Part shown: piece by piece, positions 16,979 through 24,841 of the stretch
Layout: each line of letters begins with the position of its first letter
How positions within the stretch are numbered: position 1 is the first letter of the stretch
Source of the DNA: Wandonia haliotis
Lineage (GTDB): Bacteria; Bacteroidota; Bacteroidia; Flavobacteriales_D; Crocinitomicaceae
Assembly: GCF_039523435.1 (NCBI RefSeq)
Contig: NZ_BAAAFH010000022.1
Span: 558,001-622,000, forward strand
Direction of reading: 5' to 3'
Length of the DNA: 64,000 nt
Made by a program: the position numbers and the translations under genes
Notes under the pieces: generated by a model
Seen by the model: only the letters and a program-made list of their open reading frames with translations
Told to the model about the DNA's origin: nothing
Databases searched by the model: none

Positions 16979-18544
16979 CTATTGCTGTCCCATTTTTTCT
17001 ACCCGGCTTCGTAGTTTATGATCCGGATAGTAAATGTCTTTAAAACTACGGTTAGAGTTGTGTGAAAGTCGACGGAAGAAAGAACGCGCATCGATCTCAG
17101 ACAAACTTCGATACCCGCATGCTCCGACAAATTCCGCTAATGCTTTCATTGTATTCGTATGGAAATTAGCTACTCTGACACTTTTATCTGTAATATCCAA
17201 TCCCTTATAAAAGGATTTATCCTGTGTCGCCACACCAACCGGACATTTTCCGCTATCACACTGTAATGCCTGAATACACCCCAGAGCAAACATCATCCCT
17301 CTGGCACTGTAAACAGCATCTGCACCAAGTGCAATATTTCTGGCAATATCAAATGCAGTGATCACCTTCCCGGAAGCTATAACCTTCACTTTTCTTCGTA
17401 AACCATGATCAATCAGAACCTGGTTTACAAATACAAGTGCATCCGAAAGAGCCATCCCCATATAGTCAATAAACTCAAGTGGTGCTGCTCCTGTTCCTCC
17501 TTCTGCTCCATCAATCACAATAAAGTCCGGAACAATTCCTGTTACATTCATTGCTGCAACAATCTCTTCAAACTCCTCTTTCCTTCCTATACAAATTTTA
17601 AAACCTACAGGTTTCCCATCAGAAAGCTGACGTAGCCTGTTAATAAACCACATCATTTCAGTTGCGTTGGAAAATGCTGAGTGACCGGCAGGAGAATGGA
17701 CCGTTGTATACGGTTCTATATTTCTGATTTTTGCAATTTCTTCTGTATTCTTATGTGCCGGAAGAAGTCCTCCATGCCCTGGTTTAGCTCCTTGCGAAAG
17801 CTTAATTTCGATCATCTTCACATTCTCTAGTAATGCTTTCTCACGAAACAGGTCTTCGTCAAAATGTCCGTTTTTATCGCGACATCCAAAGTATCCGGTT
17901 CCTATCTGCCAGATAAGATCGCCTCCTAACAAGTGGAATTCACTAATTCCTCCTTCTCCCGTGTTGTGTGCAAAACCAGCCAGAGATGCGCCTTTATTCA
18001 GCGCACTGACAGCTGATTTACTGAGCGCTCCGTAACTCATTGCGCTAATATTCATAATACTTGCGCTATACGGATACTTACACTGATCGTTTCCTATAGT
18101 GATTCGAAAAGAGGAAAAATCAGCCTGTTTGGGATAAACACTATGTGCCGCCCATTCGTAACCAATTCGTTGCGGATCATCCTGCATTCCAAATGAAATT
18201 GTCTGCTTTTCATTCTTTGCCCGCTGATAAACAATAGATCGCTGACGTCTGTTAAACGGTTTACCATCTAACTCTCCTTCGAAAAAGTACTGTCTGAACT
18301 CCGGACGAAACGCTTCAAACATATATCTGGCGTGTCCTATCAATGGAAAATTTTTCAAAAGCGTATGCCTTGACTGTATCGAGTCATATACTGCAAGCAT
18401 GGCCGGTAAAGCCGTTAACAATAACCACCAGTAACTTATCATGTCCAACATTGCAAGACTTAGTAGAAGCGTGTTTACAGACAAAATAATAGCCCATATC
18501 AATACAAACGGTTTCACCGTTACAATCAACTTTTTACGTTTCAT
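16979..18544 (-). CDS. FMN-binding glutamate synthase family protein, membrane-anchored
   Basis: 521 residues. Two N-terminal membrane helices (about 10-50) precede the glutamate synthase alpha-2-like TIM barrel (about 130-500). Visible are the FMN loop GAEGGTGAAP and a C-x5-C-x4-C cluster at C423, C429 and C434 followed by PVGVATQ, the ligands of the 3Fe-4S centre in glutamate synthases. The glutaminase domain is absent, so it cannot be a complete GltB; the electron donor and true substrate of this short family are not established. It heads a four-gene run ending with sugE. Confidence 0.85.
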   Translation of the reverse strand: MKRKKLIVTVKPFVLIWAIILSVNTLLLSLAMLDMISYWWLLLTALPAMLAVYDSIQSRHTLLKNFPLIGHARYMFEAFRPEFRQYFFEGELDGKPFNRRQRSIVYQRAKNEKQTISFGMQDDPQRIGYEWAAHSVYPKQADFSSFRITIGNDQCKYPYSASIMNISAMSYGALSKSAVSALNKGASLAGFAHNTGEGGISEFHLLGGDLIWQIGTGYFGCRDKNGHFDEDLFREKALLENVKMIEIKLSQGAKPGHGGLLPAHKNTEEIAKIRNIEPYTTVHSPAGHSAFSNATEMMWFINRLRQLSDGKPVGFKICIGRKEEFEEIVAAMNVTGIVPDFIVIDGAEGGTGAAPLEFIDYMGMALSDALVFVNQVLIDHGLRRKVKVIASGKVITAFDIARNIALGADAVYSARGMMFALGCIQALQCDSGKCPVGVATQDKSFYKGLDITDKSVRVANFHTNTMKALAEFVGACGYRSLSEIDARSFFRRLSHNSNRSFKDIYYPDHKLRSRVEKMGQQ

Positions 18545-18755
18545 TTTTATACTAAAAAAAGATTAATACCCTAATCAGAAATAACCGGGTAGTTTATGGT
18601 TACCTCCTAACTCTTCAATAAAGTCAGGAGGAAAGGTTTACAAAAGCTTTGTTGTGGGTAATCAATAGCATAGCAGATACAAAACCCGCTTGGTTTCGCC
18701 CTGAAAATACTGTGCTATTTTGGTCTAACCCCATTTTAAAATTACCAATTCAATA

Positions 18756-18763
18756 CAAAGATA
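18756..18763 (-). promoter_or_regulatory. -7 element for the 18544-15607 operon
   Basis: TATCTTTG on the minus strand matches TAnnTTTG exactly. It implies a leader of about 200 bases, unusually long compared with other promoters in this window. Confidence 0.5.
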
Positions 18764-18877
18764 GGTCTTATTTCAATACATTACCTTTTTACCGGGAATA
18801 ATGCACTTTTTTTTGCGAAGTTTAACATGTCCTTAAAAAGAGGAGTATGAGAAATAGATTCAAAAACTTCAACTTAT

Positions 18878-18908
18878 AAAAAGAGCCGGGAAATTCCCGG
18901 CTCTTTTT
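18878..18908 (-). terminator. Terminator downstream of eno
   Basis: A near-perfect palindrome AAAAAGAGCCGGG / CCCGGCTCTTTTT with an AAATT loop, giving a GC-rich stem and T-run on both strands. It lies 22 bases past the eno stop codon. Confidence 0.9.
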
Positions 18909-18929
18909 GATCATTATCTCTTGCTTTCT

Positions 18930-20216
18930 TTACTTAAGATATCTGAAATCCATTCCCGGATAAACAGCTGTATCTCCTAATTCCGCCTCGATACGAAGTA
19001 ACTGATTGTATTTTGCAATACGATCACTTCTGGATGCTGAACCTGTTTTAATTTGTCCTGTATTTAAGGCTACTGCCAAATCAGCGATTGTTGTATCTTC
19101 TGTTTCTCCACTTCTATGGCTCATTACTGAAGTATACTGGTTAGCTGTAGCCATCTGAACAGCTTCGATTGTTTCAGTAAGCGATCCAATCTGGTTTACT
19201 TTTACAAGAATTGAATTCGCTGTTCCTGTTTCAATTCCTCTTTTCAGACGTTTTGTATTGGTAACGAACAAATCATCTCCGACAAGCTGAACTTTCTTCC
19301 CTAATTCATCTGTCAATTCCTTCCATCCGTCCCAATCATCTTCATCTAACCCATCCTCAATGGAAACAATCGGATATTTAGAAGACCAGTCTTTCCAGAA
19401 AGTTACCATTTCTGAAGAAGTACGCTCATCTCCTGTAGATTCAAAAACGTATTTCTTCTTTTCCTTATTATAGAATTCGGAAGAAGCTGCATCCAATGCA
19501 ATAAACATATCTTTTCCCGGAGAGTAACCTGCTGATTCGATTGCCTGAAGAACCACTTCAATCGCTTCCTCATTTGATCCCAAATTAGGTGCAAAACCAC
19601 CTTCGTCTCCAACATTCGTACTCATTCCTTTCGACTTCAGGACATTCTTCAGATGGTGAAACACTTCTGTTCCCATACGCAACCCCTCCGAAAACGATGT
19701 CGCTCCAAAAGGCATAACCATAAATTCCTGAATATCGATACGATTGTCAGCATGAGAACCTCCATTAAGGATGTTCATCATTGGAACAGGCATTGTAACG
19801 GCTCCAACTCCTCCAATATAACGATATAAAGACATATTCGTTTCATTTGCTGCAGCGCGTGCAACAGCCAAAGAAACTCCTAAAATAGCATTTGCACCAA
19901 GATTTCCTTTATTCTCAGTTGCATCCATCTTAATCAATAAGGTATCAATTGCTTTCTGATCCAAAACATATTGTCCCTGAAGCGCTTCATTAATTACTGT
20001 ATTTATATTATTCACAGCATTAAGAACTCCCTTCCCCATGTAGCGTCCCTTATCACCATCACGAAGTTCTACTGCCTCATGAACTCCGGTTGAGGCACCG
20101 GAAGGAACTGCTGCTCTACCAAAACCTCCGTTGGTGGTATACACATCTACTTCAACTGTTGGATTTCCACGTGAATCCAGAATTTGTCTTCCAATTACTT
20201 TGGCTATGTAAGTCAT
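18930..20216 (-). CDS. eno: Enolase
   Basis: Glycolytic 2-phosphoglycerate dehydratase. The 428-residue protein has the N-terminal RQILDSRGNPTVEVDV signature, the metal-binding SIEDGLDEDDW and GDDLFVTN loops, the catalytic-lysine strand ILVKVNQIGS and the SHRSGETED active-site loop. The length is normal. Its ATG overlaps the carA stop by four bases, so the two are likely translationally coupled, and a strong terminator follows. Confidence 0.97.
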   Translation of the reverse strand: MTYIAKVIGRQILDSRGNPTVEVDVYTTNGGFGRAAVPSGASTGVHEAVELRDGDKGRYMGKGVLNAVNNINTVINEALQGQYVLDQKAIDTLLIKMDATENKGNLGANAILGVSLAVARAAANETNMSLYRYIGGVGAVTMPVPMMNILNGGSHADNRIDIQEFMVMPFGATSFSEGLRMGTEVFHHLKNVLKSKGMSTNVGDEGGFAPNLGSNEEAIEVVLQAIESAGYSPGKDMFIALDAASSEFYNKEKKKYVFESTGDERTSSEMVTFWKDWSSKYPIVSIEDGLDEDDWDGWKELTDELGKKVQLVGDDLFVTNTKRLKRGIETGTANSILVKVNQIGSLTETIEAVQMATANQYTSVMSHRSGETEDTTIADLAVALNTGQIKTGSASRSDRIAKYNQLLRIEAELGDTAVYPGMDFRYLK

Positions 20217-21316
20217 GATTTGAATGTTTTCATGTTAGAGATAAAGTCATCAAACAGATAACGTGAATCGTGCGGACCAGCAGATGCTTCCGGATGGTAC
20301 TGTACTGTAAATACCGGTTTTCCTTTCAATCGGATACCAGCTACTGTATTATCATTAAGATGAATATGTGTCAACTCTATAGCACTATGTGCTTCAAGAC
20401 TCTCATGCGTCACAACAAACCCATGATTTTGTGATGTTATTTCACTCTTTCCGGTGATCAGGTTCTTTATAGGATGATTCAATCCACGGTGTCCATTGTG
20501 CATTTTTGCCGTTGTCAGACCTTGACTTAATGCAAAAATCTGGTGTCCTAGGCAGATTCCGAAAACAGGAATATCCCAGTTGATAATTTCCTTAACCAGA
20601 TTAATTTGTTCCGGCATCGCTGAAGGGTCTCCAGGTCCGTTGGATAACATAACACCATCCGGATTGAATGCTTTTAACTCCTCAATTGAGACCGTCATCG
20701 GGAAAACTCTTACAAAACATCCTCGCTCGGCAAGGCAACGTACGATATTCTTCTTTACACCAAAGTCAACTAAAGCAACTCTAAACTCACTTTCTTCGCT
20801 ACCAACTTCATAACTCTCTTTCGTCGCAACAAATGAAGATAACTCAAGACCTTCCATAGATGGAACTTCCTGCAATCTATTCATAAGTTCTTTTTCATCC
20901 AGAATCTCACTTGAAATGATTGCATTCATTGCCCCTTTACTTCTGATATGGCGAACCAAAGCACGCGTATCTACATCAGAAATTCCAACACGTTCCTCTG
21001 TTTCCATATAGTCTCCTAAAGAGGCTACTCCTGCTGTACGGGAATATATATCAGAAAACTTTTTCGTAACTAACCCTGCGATTTTCATACCTTCCGATTC
21101 TACCTCTTCAGGATGTACTCCGTAATTCCCAATATGAGAAGTCGTCATAACAAGGATTTGTCCATAATATGAAGGATCCGTAAAAACTTCCTGGTAACCG
21201 GTCATTCCGGTGTTAAACGCTATTTCTCCTGTGGTTGTTCCGATTTTTCCACATGCAAAACCATCAAATCGGGTTCCGTCTTCCAACAATAAAACTGCGG
21301 GTTGTTTTTCGTGCAT
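20213..21316 (-). CDS. carA: Carbamoyl-phosphate synthase small subunit
   Basis: Glutaminase subunit that feeds ammonia to CarB for pyrimidine and arginine synthesis. In the 367-residue protein the class I amidotransferase triad is C255 (GICLGHQ), H341 and E343 (QYHPEA). I start at the ATG at 21316 (MHEKQPAV); the frame extends to a TTG at 21334 but that codon lies within the -7 promoter element. carB is not in the window. Confidence 0.95.
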   Translation of the reverse strand: MHEKQPAVLLLEDGTRFDGFACGKIGTTTGEIAFNTGMTGYQEVFTDPSYYGQILVMTTSHIGNYGVHPEEVESEGMKIAGLVTKKFSDIYSRTAGVASLGDYMETEERVGISDVDTRALVRHIRSKGAMNAIISSEILDEKELMNRLQEVPSMEGLELSSFVATKESYEVGSEESEFRVALVDFGVKKNIVRCLAERGCFVRVFPMTVSIEELKAFNPDGVMLSNGPGDPSAMPEQINLVKEIINWDIPVFGICLGHQIFALSQGLTTAKMHNGHRGLNHPIKNLITGKSEITSQNHGFVVTHESLEAHSAIELTHIHLNDNTVAGIRLKGKPVFTVQYHPEASAGPHDSRYLFDDFISNMKTFKS

Positions 21317-21331
21317 AAACAGAATTTTTGG

Positions 21332-21339
21332 CAAAAATA
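21332..21339 (-). promoter_or_regulatory. -7 element of carA-eno promoter
   Basis: TATTTTTG on the minus strand, a full TAnnTTTG match ending 15 bases before the carA ATG at 21316 and just after the rplQ terminator. Confidence 0.55.
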
Positions 21340-21374
21340 AAACTTAATAATGAGGTAACAAGCAATAACAGACC

Positions 21375-21408
21375 ATAAAAAAAGGCGATACATTGCTGTA
21401 TCGCCTTT
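21375..21408 (-). terminator. Terminator of the ribosomal protein supercluster
   Basis: On the minus strand AAAGGCGATACA pairs with TGTATCGCCTTT around a four-base GCAA loop and runs into TTTTTTTAT. It follows the rplQ stop by about 20 bases and closes the rpsL-rplQ run. Confidence 0.92.
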
Positions 21409-21429
21409 CCTATTTCAAGAATACTATCA

Positions 21430-21972
21430 TTATTCTTTTGTCTCTTCAGTAGCATCTGCTGAATTCTCATCCTCTTTTGCTTCAGGCTGAGTTGCTTCTG
21501 TTTCTTCAGTAGCTTTCGCTTCTGCAACAGGAGCTTCATCTTCAGTTTTTGCTTTTTTAGAACGTGAACGACGTGTAGTTTTCTTCTCTGGCTTGTTATC
21601 TCCTAACAACAATTCGTTGAAGTCAACCAATTCGATCATACACATTTCAGCGTTATCTCCTAATCGGTATCCGGTACGGATAATACGTGTATATCCTCCT
21701 GAACGATCAGCAATTTTAGGAGCTACTTCTCTGAATAGTTCAGTAACTGTTTCCTTATTCTGCAGATAGCTGAATACCACACGACGTGAATGTGTTGAAT
21801 CCGTCTTCGCTTTTGTCAAAATTGGCTCAATATATGTACGCAATGCTTTTGCTTTCGCCAATGTAGTATTAATTCTCTTGTGCTCGATAAGTGAGCTCGC
21901 CATATTAGACAACATTGCTTTTCTGTGAGAAGCTGTTCTGCCTAAATGGTTATTTTTCTTTCCGTGTCTCAT
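21430..21972 (-). CDS. rplQ: 50S ribosomal protein L17
   Basis: 180 residues. The first ~120 are canonical L17 (MRHGKKNNHLGRTASHRKAM at the N-terminus). After about residue 128 there is a low-complexity tail rich in Lys/Arg, then Glu, Ala and Thr. Such charged tails are common in Bacteroidota L17 and make the protein about 60 residues longer than the E. coli form. Last gene of the supercluster. Confidence 0.96.
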   Translation of the reverse strand: MRHGKKNNHLGRTASHRKAMLSNMASSLIEHKRINTTLAKAKALRTYIEPILTKAKTDSTHSRRVVFSYLQNKETVTELFREVAPKIADRSGGYTRIIRTGYRLGDNAEMCMIELVDFNELLLGDNKPEKKTTRRSRSKKAKTEDEAPVAEAKATEETEATQPEAKEDENSADATEETKE

Positions 21973-21994
21973 GTCAAATCAACTTATTAGGTTG

Positions 21995-22987
21995 TTAATC
22001 TTTATCCAACTTGTATTTAGCAACATTCATACCGAAAGAAAGTCCTTTTGAATCTACTAAGTCTTCCAACTCAGTCAATGATTTCTTTCCGAAGTTTCTA
22101 AATTTCAAGAGGTCATTTTTATTGTATGAAACCAAATCACCTAAGGTCTCAACATCTGCAGCTTTCAAACAGTTCAATGCACGTACAGACAAGTCCATAT
22201 CAACCAACTTGGTTTTCAACAGCTGACGCATGTGCAATGATGTTTCGTCAAACTCTTCTGTTTCTGACTTCACTTCACTATCCAAAGTAATTTTCTCGTC
22301 TGAGAACAGCATGAAGTGGTGAATAAGGATTTTCGCTGATTCTTTCAATGCATCTTTCGGATGAATCGATCCGTCAGTTCTGATCTCTAACACCAGTTTT
22401 TCGTAATCCGTTTTCTGCTCAACACGGTAGTTCTCTACGTTGAATTTAACATTTTTGATCGGAGTAAAAATCGAATCGATAAAAATCGTTCCGAAAGGAG
22501 CTCCGTTCACTTTGTTCTCTTCAGCAGGAACATAACCACGACCTTTAATTATCGTAATCTCCATATCCAGTTTAACAGAAGGCTCCATGTTACAAATAAC
22601 CAGATCAGGATTCAGTACCTGGAAAGCAGAAGTAAACTTACCGATATCACCAGCTGTAAATTTATCCTGTCCAGAAACAGAAATAACTACAGTTTCGTTA
22701 TCAGTATCTTCAATTTGCTGCTTGAAACGTACCTGCTTCAAGTTAAGCACAATCTCAGTCATGTCTTCCACTACTCCCTTAATAGTAGAGAATTCATGAT
22801 CCACTCCTTCGATACGAACTGAAGAAATCGCAAAACCTTCCAAAGAAGAAAGTAAAATTCTTCTAAGTGCGTTTCCTACTGTAATACCATATCCCGGTTC
22901 TAGTGGACGGAATTCAAACTGACCTTCGTGTTCATCAGATTGAATCATGATTACCTTATCAGGTCTTTGGAAGTCTAGAATAGCCAT
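21995..22987 (-). CDS. rpoA: RNA polymerase alpha subunit
   Basis: 330 residues with the N-terminal dimerisation domain (LRRILLSSLEGFA at about 42-54) that nucleates assembly with beta and beta-prime. The C-terminal helix-hairpin-helix domain (LNCLKAADVETLGDLV and FGKKSLTELED) contacts upstream DNA and regulators. Standard position between rpsD and rplQ. Confidence 0.98.
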   Translation of the reverse strand: MAILDFQRPDKVIMIQSDEHEGQFEFRPLEPGYGITVGNALRRILLSSLEGFAISSVRIEGVDHEFSTIKGVVEDMTEIVLNLKQVRFKQQIEDTDNETVVISVSGQDKFTAGDIGKFTSAFQVLNPDLVICNMEPSVKLDMEITIIKGRGYVPAEENKVNGAPFGTIFIDSIFTPIKNVKFNVENYRVEQKTDYEKLVLEIRTDGSIHPKDALKESAKILIHHFMLFSDEKITLDSEVKSETEEFDETSLHMRQLLKTKLVDMDLSVRALNCLKAADVETLGDLVSYNKNDLLKFRNFGKKSLTELEDLVDSKGLSFGMNVAKYKLDKD

Positions 22988-23003
22988 TTTAATGCTTTAA
23001 TTA

Positions 23004-23612
23004 TTATTTAGAATACAATTCGACGATAAGCTGTTCTTTGATGTTCTCAGAGATCATCTCTCTGTTTGGAACATTAACAACAGTACCTGACATTTGAGAT
23101 GGGTTCCATGTCAACCAGTCATTCGATCTGTTACCTGCAGAAGACAACGAATCAGAAATAGCTTCAAGTGACTTAGACTTTTCTCTAACTTCAACAACAT
23201 CGCCTGGTTTAAGTGAATAAGAAGGAATATTTACCACCTGTCCATTCACTACAATATGTTTGTGTGTTACCAACTGACGAGCAGCTCTTCTTGATGGAGC
23301 TACACCTAGACGGTAAATAACATTATCAAGACGTAATTCACACAATTGCAACAGGTTTTCACCTGTAATACCTTTCATTCGGGTTGCTTTCTTGAACATG
23401 TTCGAGAACTGACGCTCAAGAATTCCGTACGTATACTTAGCTTTTTGCTTTTCTGCAAGCTGAATAGCGTACTCAGACTGCTTACCTCTTCTCTTGTTCG
23501 GACCATGTTGTCCAGGAGGGTAATTTCGTCTTTCCAATGCCTTGTCAGGACCGAAGATCGGTTCTCTGAACTTACGGGCAATCTTAGATTTTGGACCTGT
23601 ATATCTTGCCAT
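23004..23612 (-). CDS. rpsD: 30S ribosomal protein S4
   Basis: 202 residues, primary 16S-binding protein. The S4 RNA-binding domain is visible (RLDNVIYRLGVAPSRRAARQ). There is no zinc cysteine cluster at the N-terminus, so it is the C-minus form. A 78-base gap separates it from rpsK, the widest within the alpha part of the cluster outside rpmJ; no consensus promoter is seen there. Confidence 0.97.
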   Translation of the reverse strand: MARYTGPKSKIARKFREPIFGPDKALERRNYPPGQHGPNKRRGKQSEYAIQLAEKQKAKYTYGILERQFSNMFKKATRMKGITGENLLQLCELRLDNVIYRLGVAPSRRAARQLVTHKHIVVNGQVVNIPSYSLKPGDVVEVREKSKSLEAISDSLSSAGNRSNDWLTWNPSQMSGTVVNVPNREMISENIKEQLIVELYSK

Positions 23613-23690
23613 TTTTCAAAAATTAAGGGGCGGTGTGAATTAAGGTCAACTATCCTTCGACAACCGGGATCCCCATTGTTACTATATAAA

Positions 23691-24077
23691 TTATACTCTT
23701 CTTCGTTTTGGTGGACGACATCCGTTGTGCGGTAATGGAGTTACATCAATGATTTCAGTAACTTCAATCCCAGAGTTGTGAAGGGAGCGAATTGCAGACT
23801 CACGTCCAGCTCCTGGACCTTTTACATATACACGCACCTTACGTAGACCATTGTCGAAAGCTTCTTTCGCACAGTCTTCTGCAGCAACCTGCGCTGCGTA
23901 CGGAGTGTTTTTCTTAGATCCTCTGAAGCCCATTTTCCCTGCTGATGACCAGGAAATTACCTGACCAGAATTGTTTGTAAGGGAAATGATGATGTTATTG
24001 AAGGTAGCCTGGATATGTGCTTCACCATGCGCTTCAACTTTAACATTCTTTTTCTTCTTCTGATTTGACTTTGCCAT
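23691..24077 (-). CDS. rpsK: 30S ribosomal protein S11
   Basis: 128 residues, platform protein of the small subunit. Typical blocks are HIQATFNNIIISLTN, KGPGAGRESAIR and the C-terminal DVTPLPHNGCRPPKRRRV. Lies 12 bases downstream of rpsM. Confidence 0.98.
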   Translation of the reverse strand: MAKSNQKKKKNVKVEAHGEAHIQATFNNIIISLTNNSGQVISWSSAGKMGFRGSKKNTPYAAQVAAEDCAKEAFDNGLRKVRVYVKGPGAGRESAIRSLHNSGIEVTEIIDVTPLPHNGCRPPKRRRV

Positions 24078-24089
24078 AATTAAGCGTTA

Positions 24090-24464
24090 TTATTTAGTTG
24101 CTTTCTTCTTGTTAGCAACAGTTTTTCTTCTACCTTTTCTTGTTCTTGAGTTGTTCTTCGTACGCTGACCACGTAACGGAAGCCCTGCACGGTGACGCAC
24201 TCCTCTGTAACAACCGATATCCATCAATCGCTTGATGTTCAATTGTACTTCAGAACGTAATGCACCTTCTACTTTGATTTCAGCCATTTGTGTACGGATT
24301 GCTGCAAGATGCTCATCGTTCCAGTCCTGTACTTTAATGTTTTCATCAACTCCGGCATCTTTCAACACCTTCTTTGCAGTGCTCAATCCGATTCCGTAGA
24401 TATACGTTAATCCGATAACACCTCTTTTGTTCTTTGGTAGATCTATACCTGCAATTCTAGCCAT
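24090..24464 (-). CDS. rpsM: 30S ribosomal protein S13
   Basis: 124 residues, head protein contacting 5S-associated proteins and P-site tRNA. It begins MARIAGIDLPKNKRG and has the RHRAGLPLRGQRTKNNSRTRKG basic tail, here followed by an extra Lys-rich end. Confidence 0.98.
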   Translation of the reverse strand: MARIAGIDLPKNKRGVIGLTYIYGIGLSTAKKVLKDAGVDENIKVQDWNDEHLAAIRTQMAEIKVEGALRSEVQLNIKRLMDIGCYRGVRHRAGLPLRGQRTKNNSRTRKGRRKTVANKKKATK

Positions 24465-24482
24465 AATTTAAACTAATTAGCT

Positions 24483-24599
24483 TTATCCTTGTCTTTGTTT
24501 AAGTTTAGGATTCTTCTTGTTAATCACGTAAACTCTTCCTTTTCTCTTAACGATCTTGCAATCAGCAGAACGTTTTTTAACAGATGCTCTTACTTTCAT
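24483..24599 (-). CDS. rpmJ: 50S ribosomal protein L36, zinc-ligand-poor form
   Basis: A 38-codon gene read by translating the gap between rpsM and infA: it opens MKVRASVKKRSADCKIVKR and ends NPKLKQRQG. Of the four zinc ligands of classical L36 only one cysteine (C14) remains; the positions corresponding to C11, C27 and the histidine are Ser, Asn and Leu. It therefore should not bind zinc. This pattern is usual for Bacteroidota L36. Confidence 0.96.
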   Translation of the reverse strand: MKVRASVKKRSADCKIVKRKGRVYVINKKNPKLKQRQG

Positions 24600-24620
24600 C
24601 TCTTTTAATTTTACGATACT

Positions 24621-24839
24621 CTATTTGTATCTGAACGTTATTCTTCCTTTTGTTAAATCATAGGGAGACATTTCAACTTTCACTCTATCTCCTGGAAGAA
24701 TTTTAATGTAATACATTCTCATTTTCCCGGAGATATGTGCTGTGATAACATGTCCATTCTCAAGTTCCACACGGAACATTGCATTAGACAATGCCTCCTT
24801 AATTACTCCATCTTGTTCTATCGACGCTTGTTTTGCCAT
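24621..24839 (-). CDS. infA: Translation initiation factor IF-1
   Basis: 72 residues, an OB-fold protein that occupies the ribosomal A site during initiation. It shows MAKQASIEQDGVIKEAL, the GHVITAHISGKMRM strand and the PYDLTKGRITFRYK end. Placed two bases after secY. Confidence 0.97.
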   Translation of the reverse strand: MAKQASIEQDGVIKEALSNAMFRVELENGHVITAHISGKMRMYYIKILPGDRVKVEMSPYDLTKGRITFRYK

Positions 24840-24841
24840 AA

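Larger units (their letters stand above)
18545..18929. other. 385-bp gap: long leader with 36-codon ORF and hairpin, plus eno terminator
   Basis: Between the glutamate-synthase-like gene and eno. The minus strand holds a consensus -7 element (18756-18763), then a 36-codon ATG ORF (18624-18734, no known homology). Next comes an inverted repeat pairing CCTCCT (18626-18631) with AGGAGG (18603-18608), ending about 58 bases before the ATG at 18544. The right end of the gap holds the eno terminator. Whether the short ORF is translated is unknown. Confidence 0.4.
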
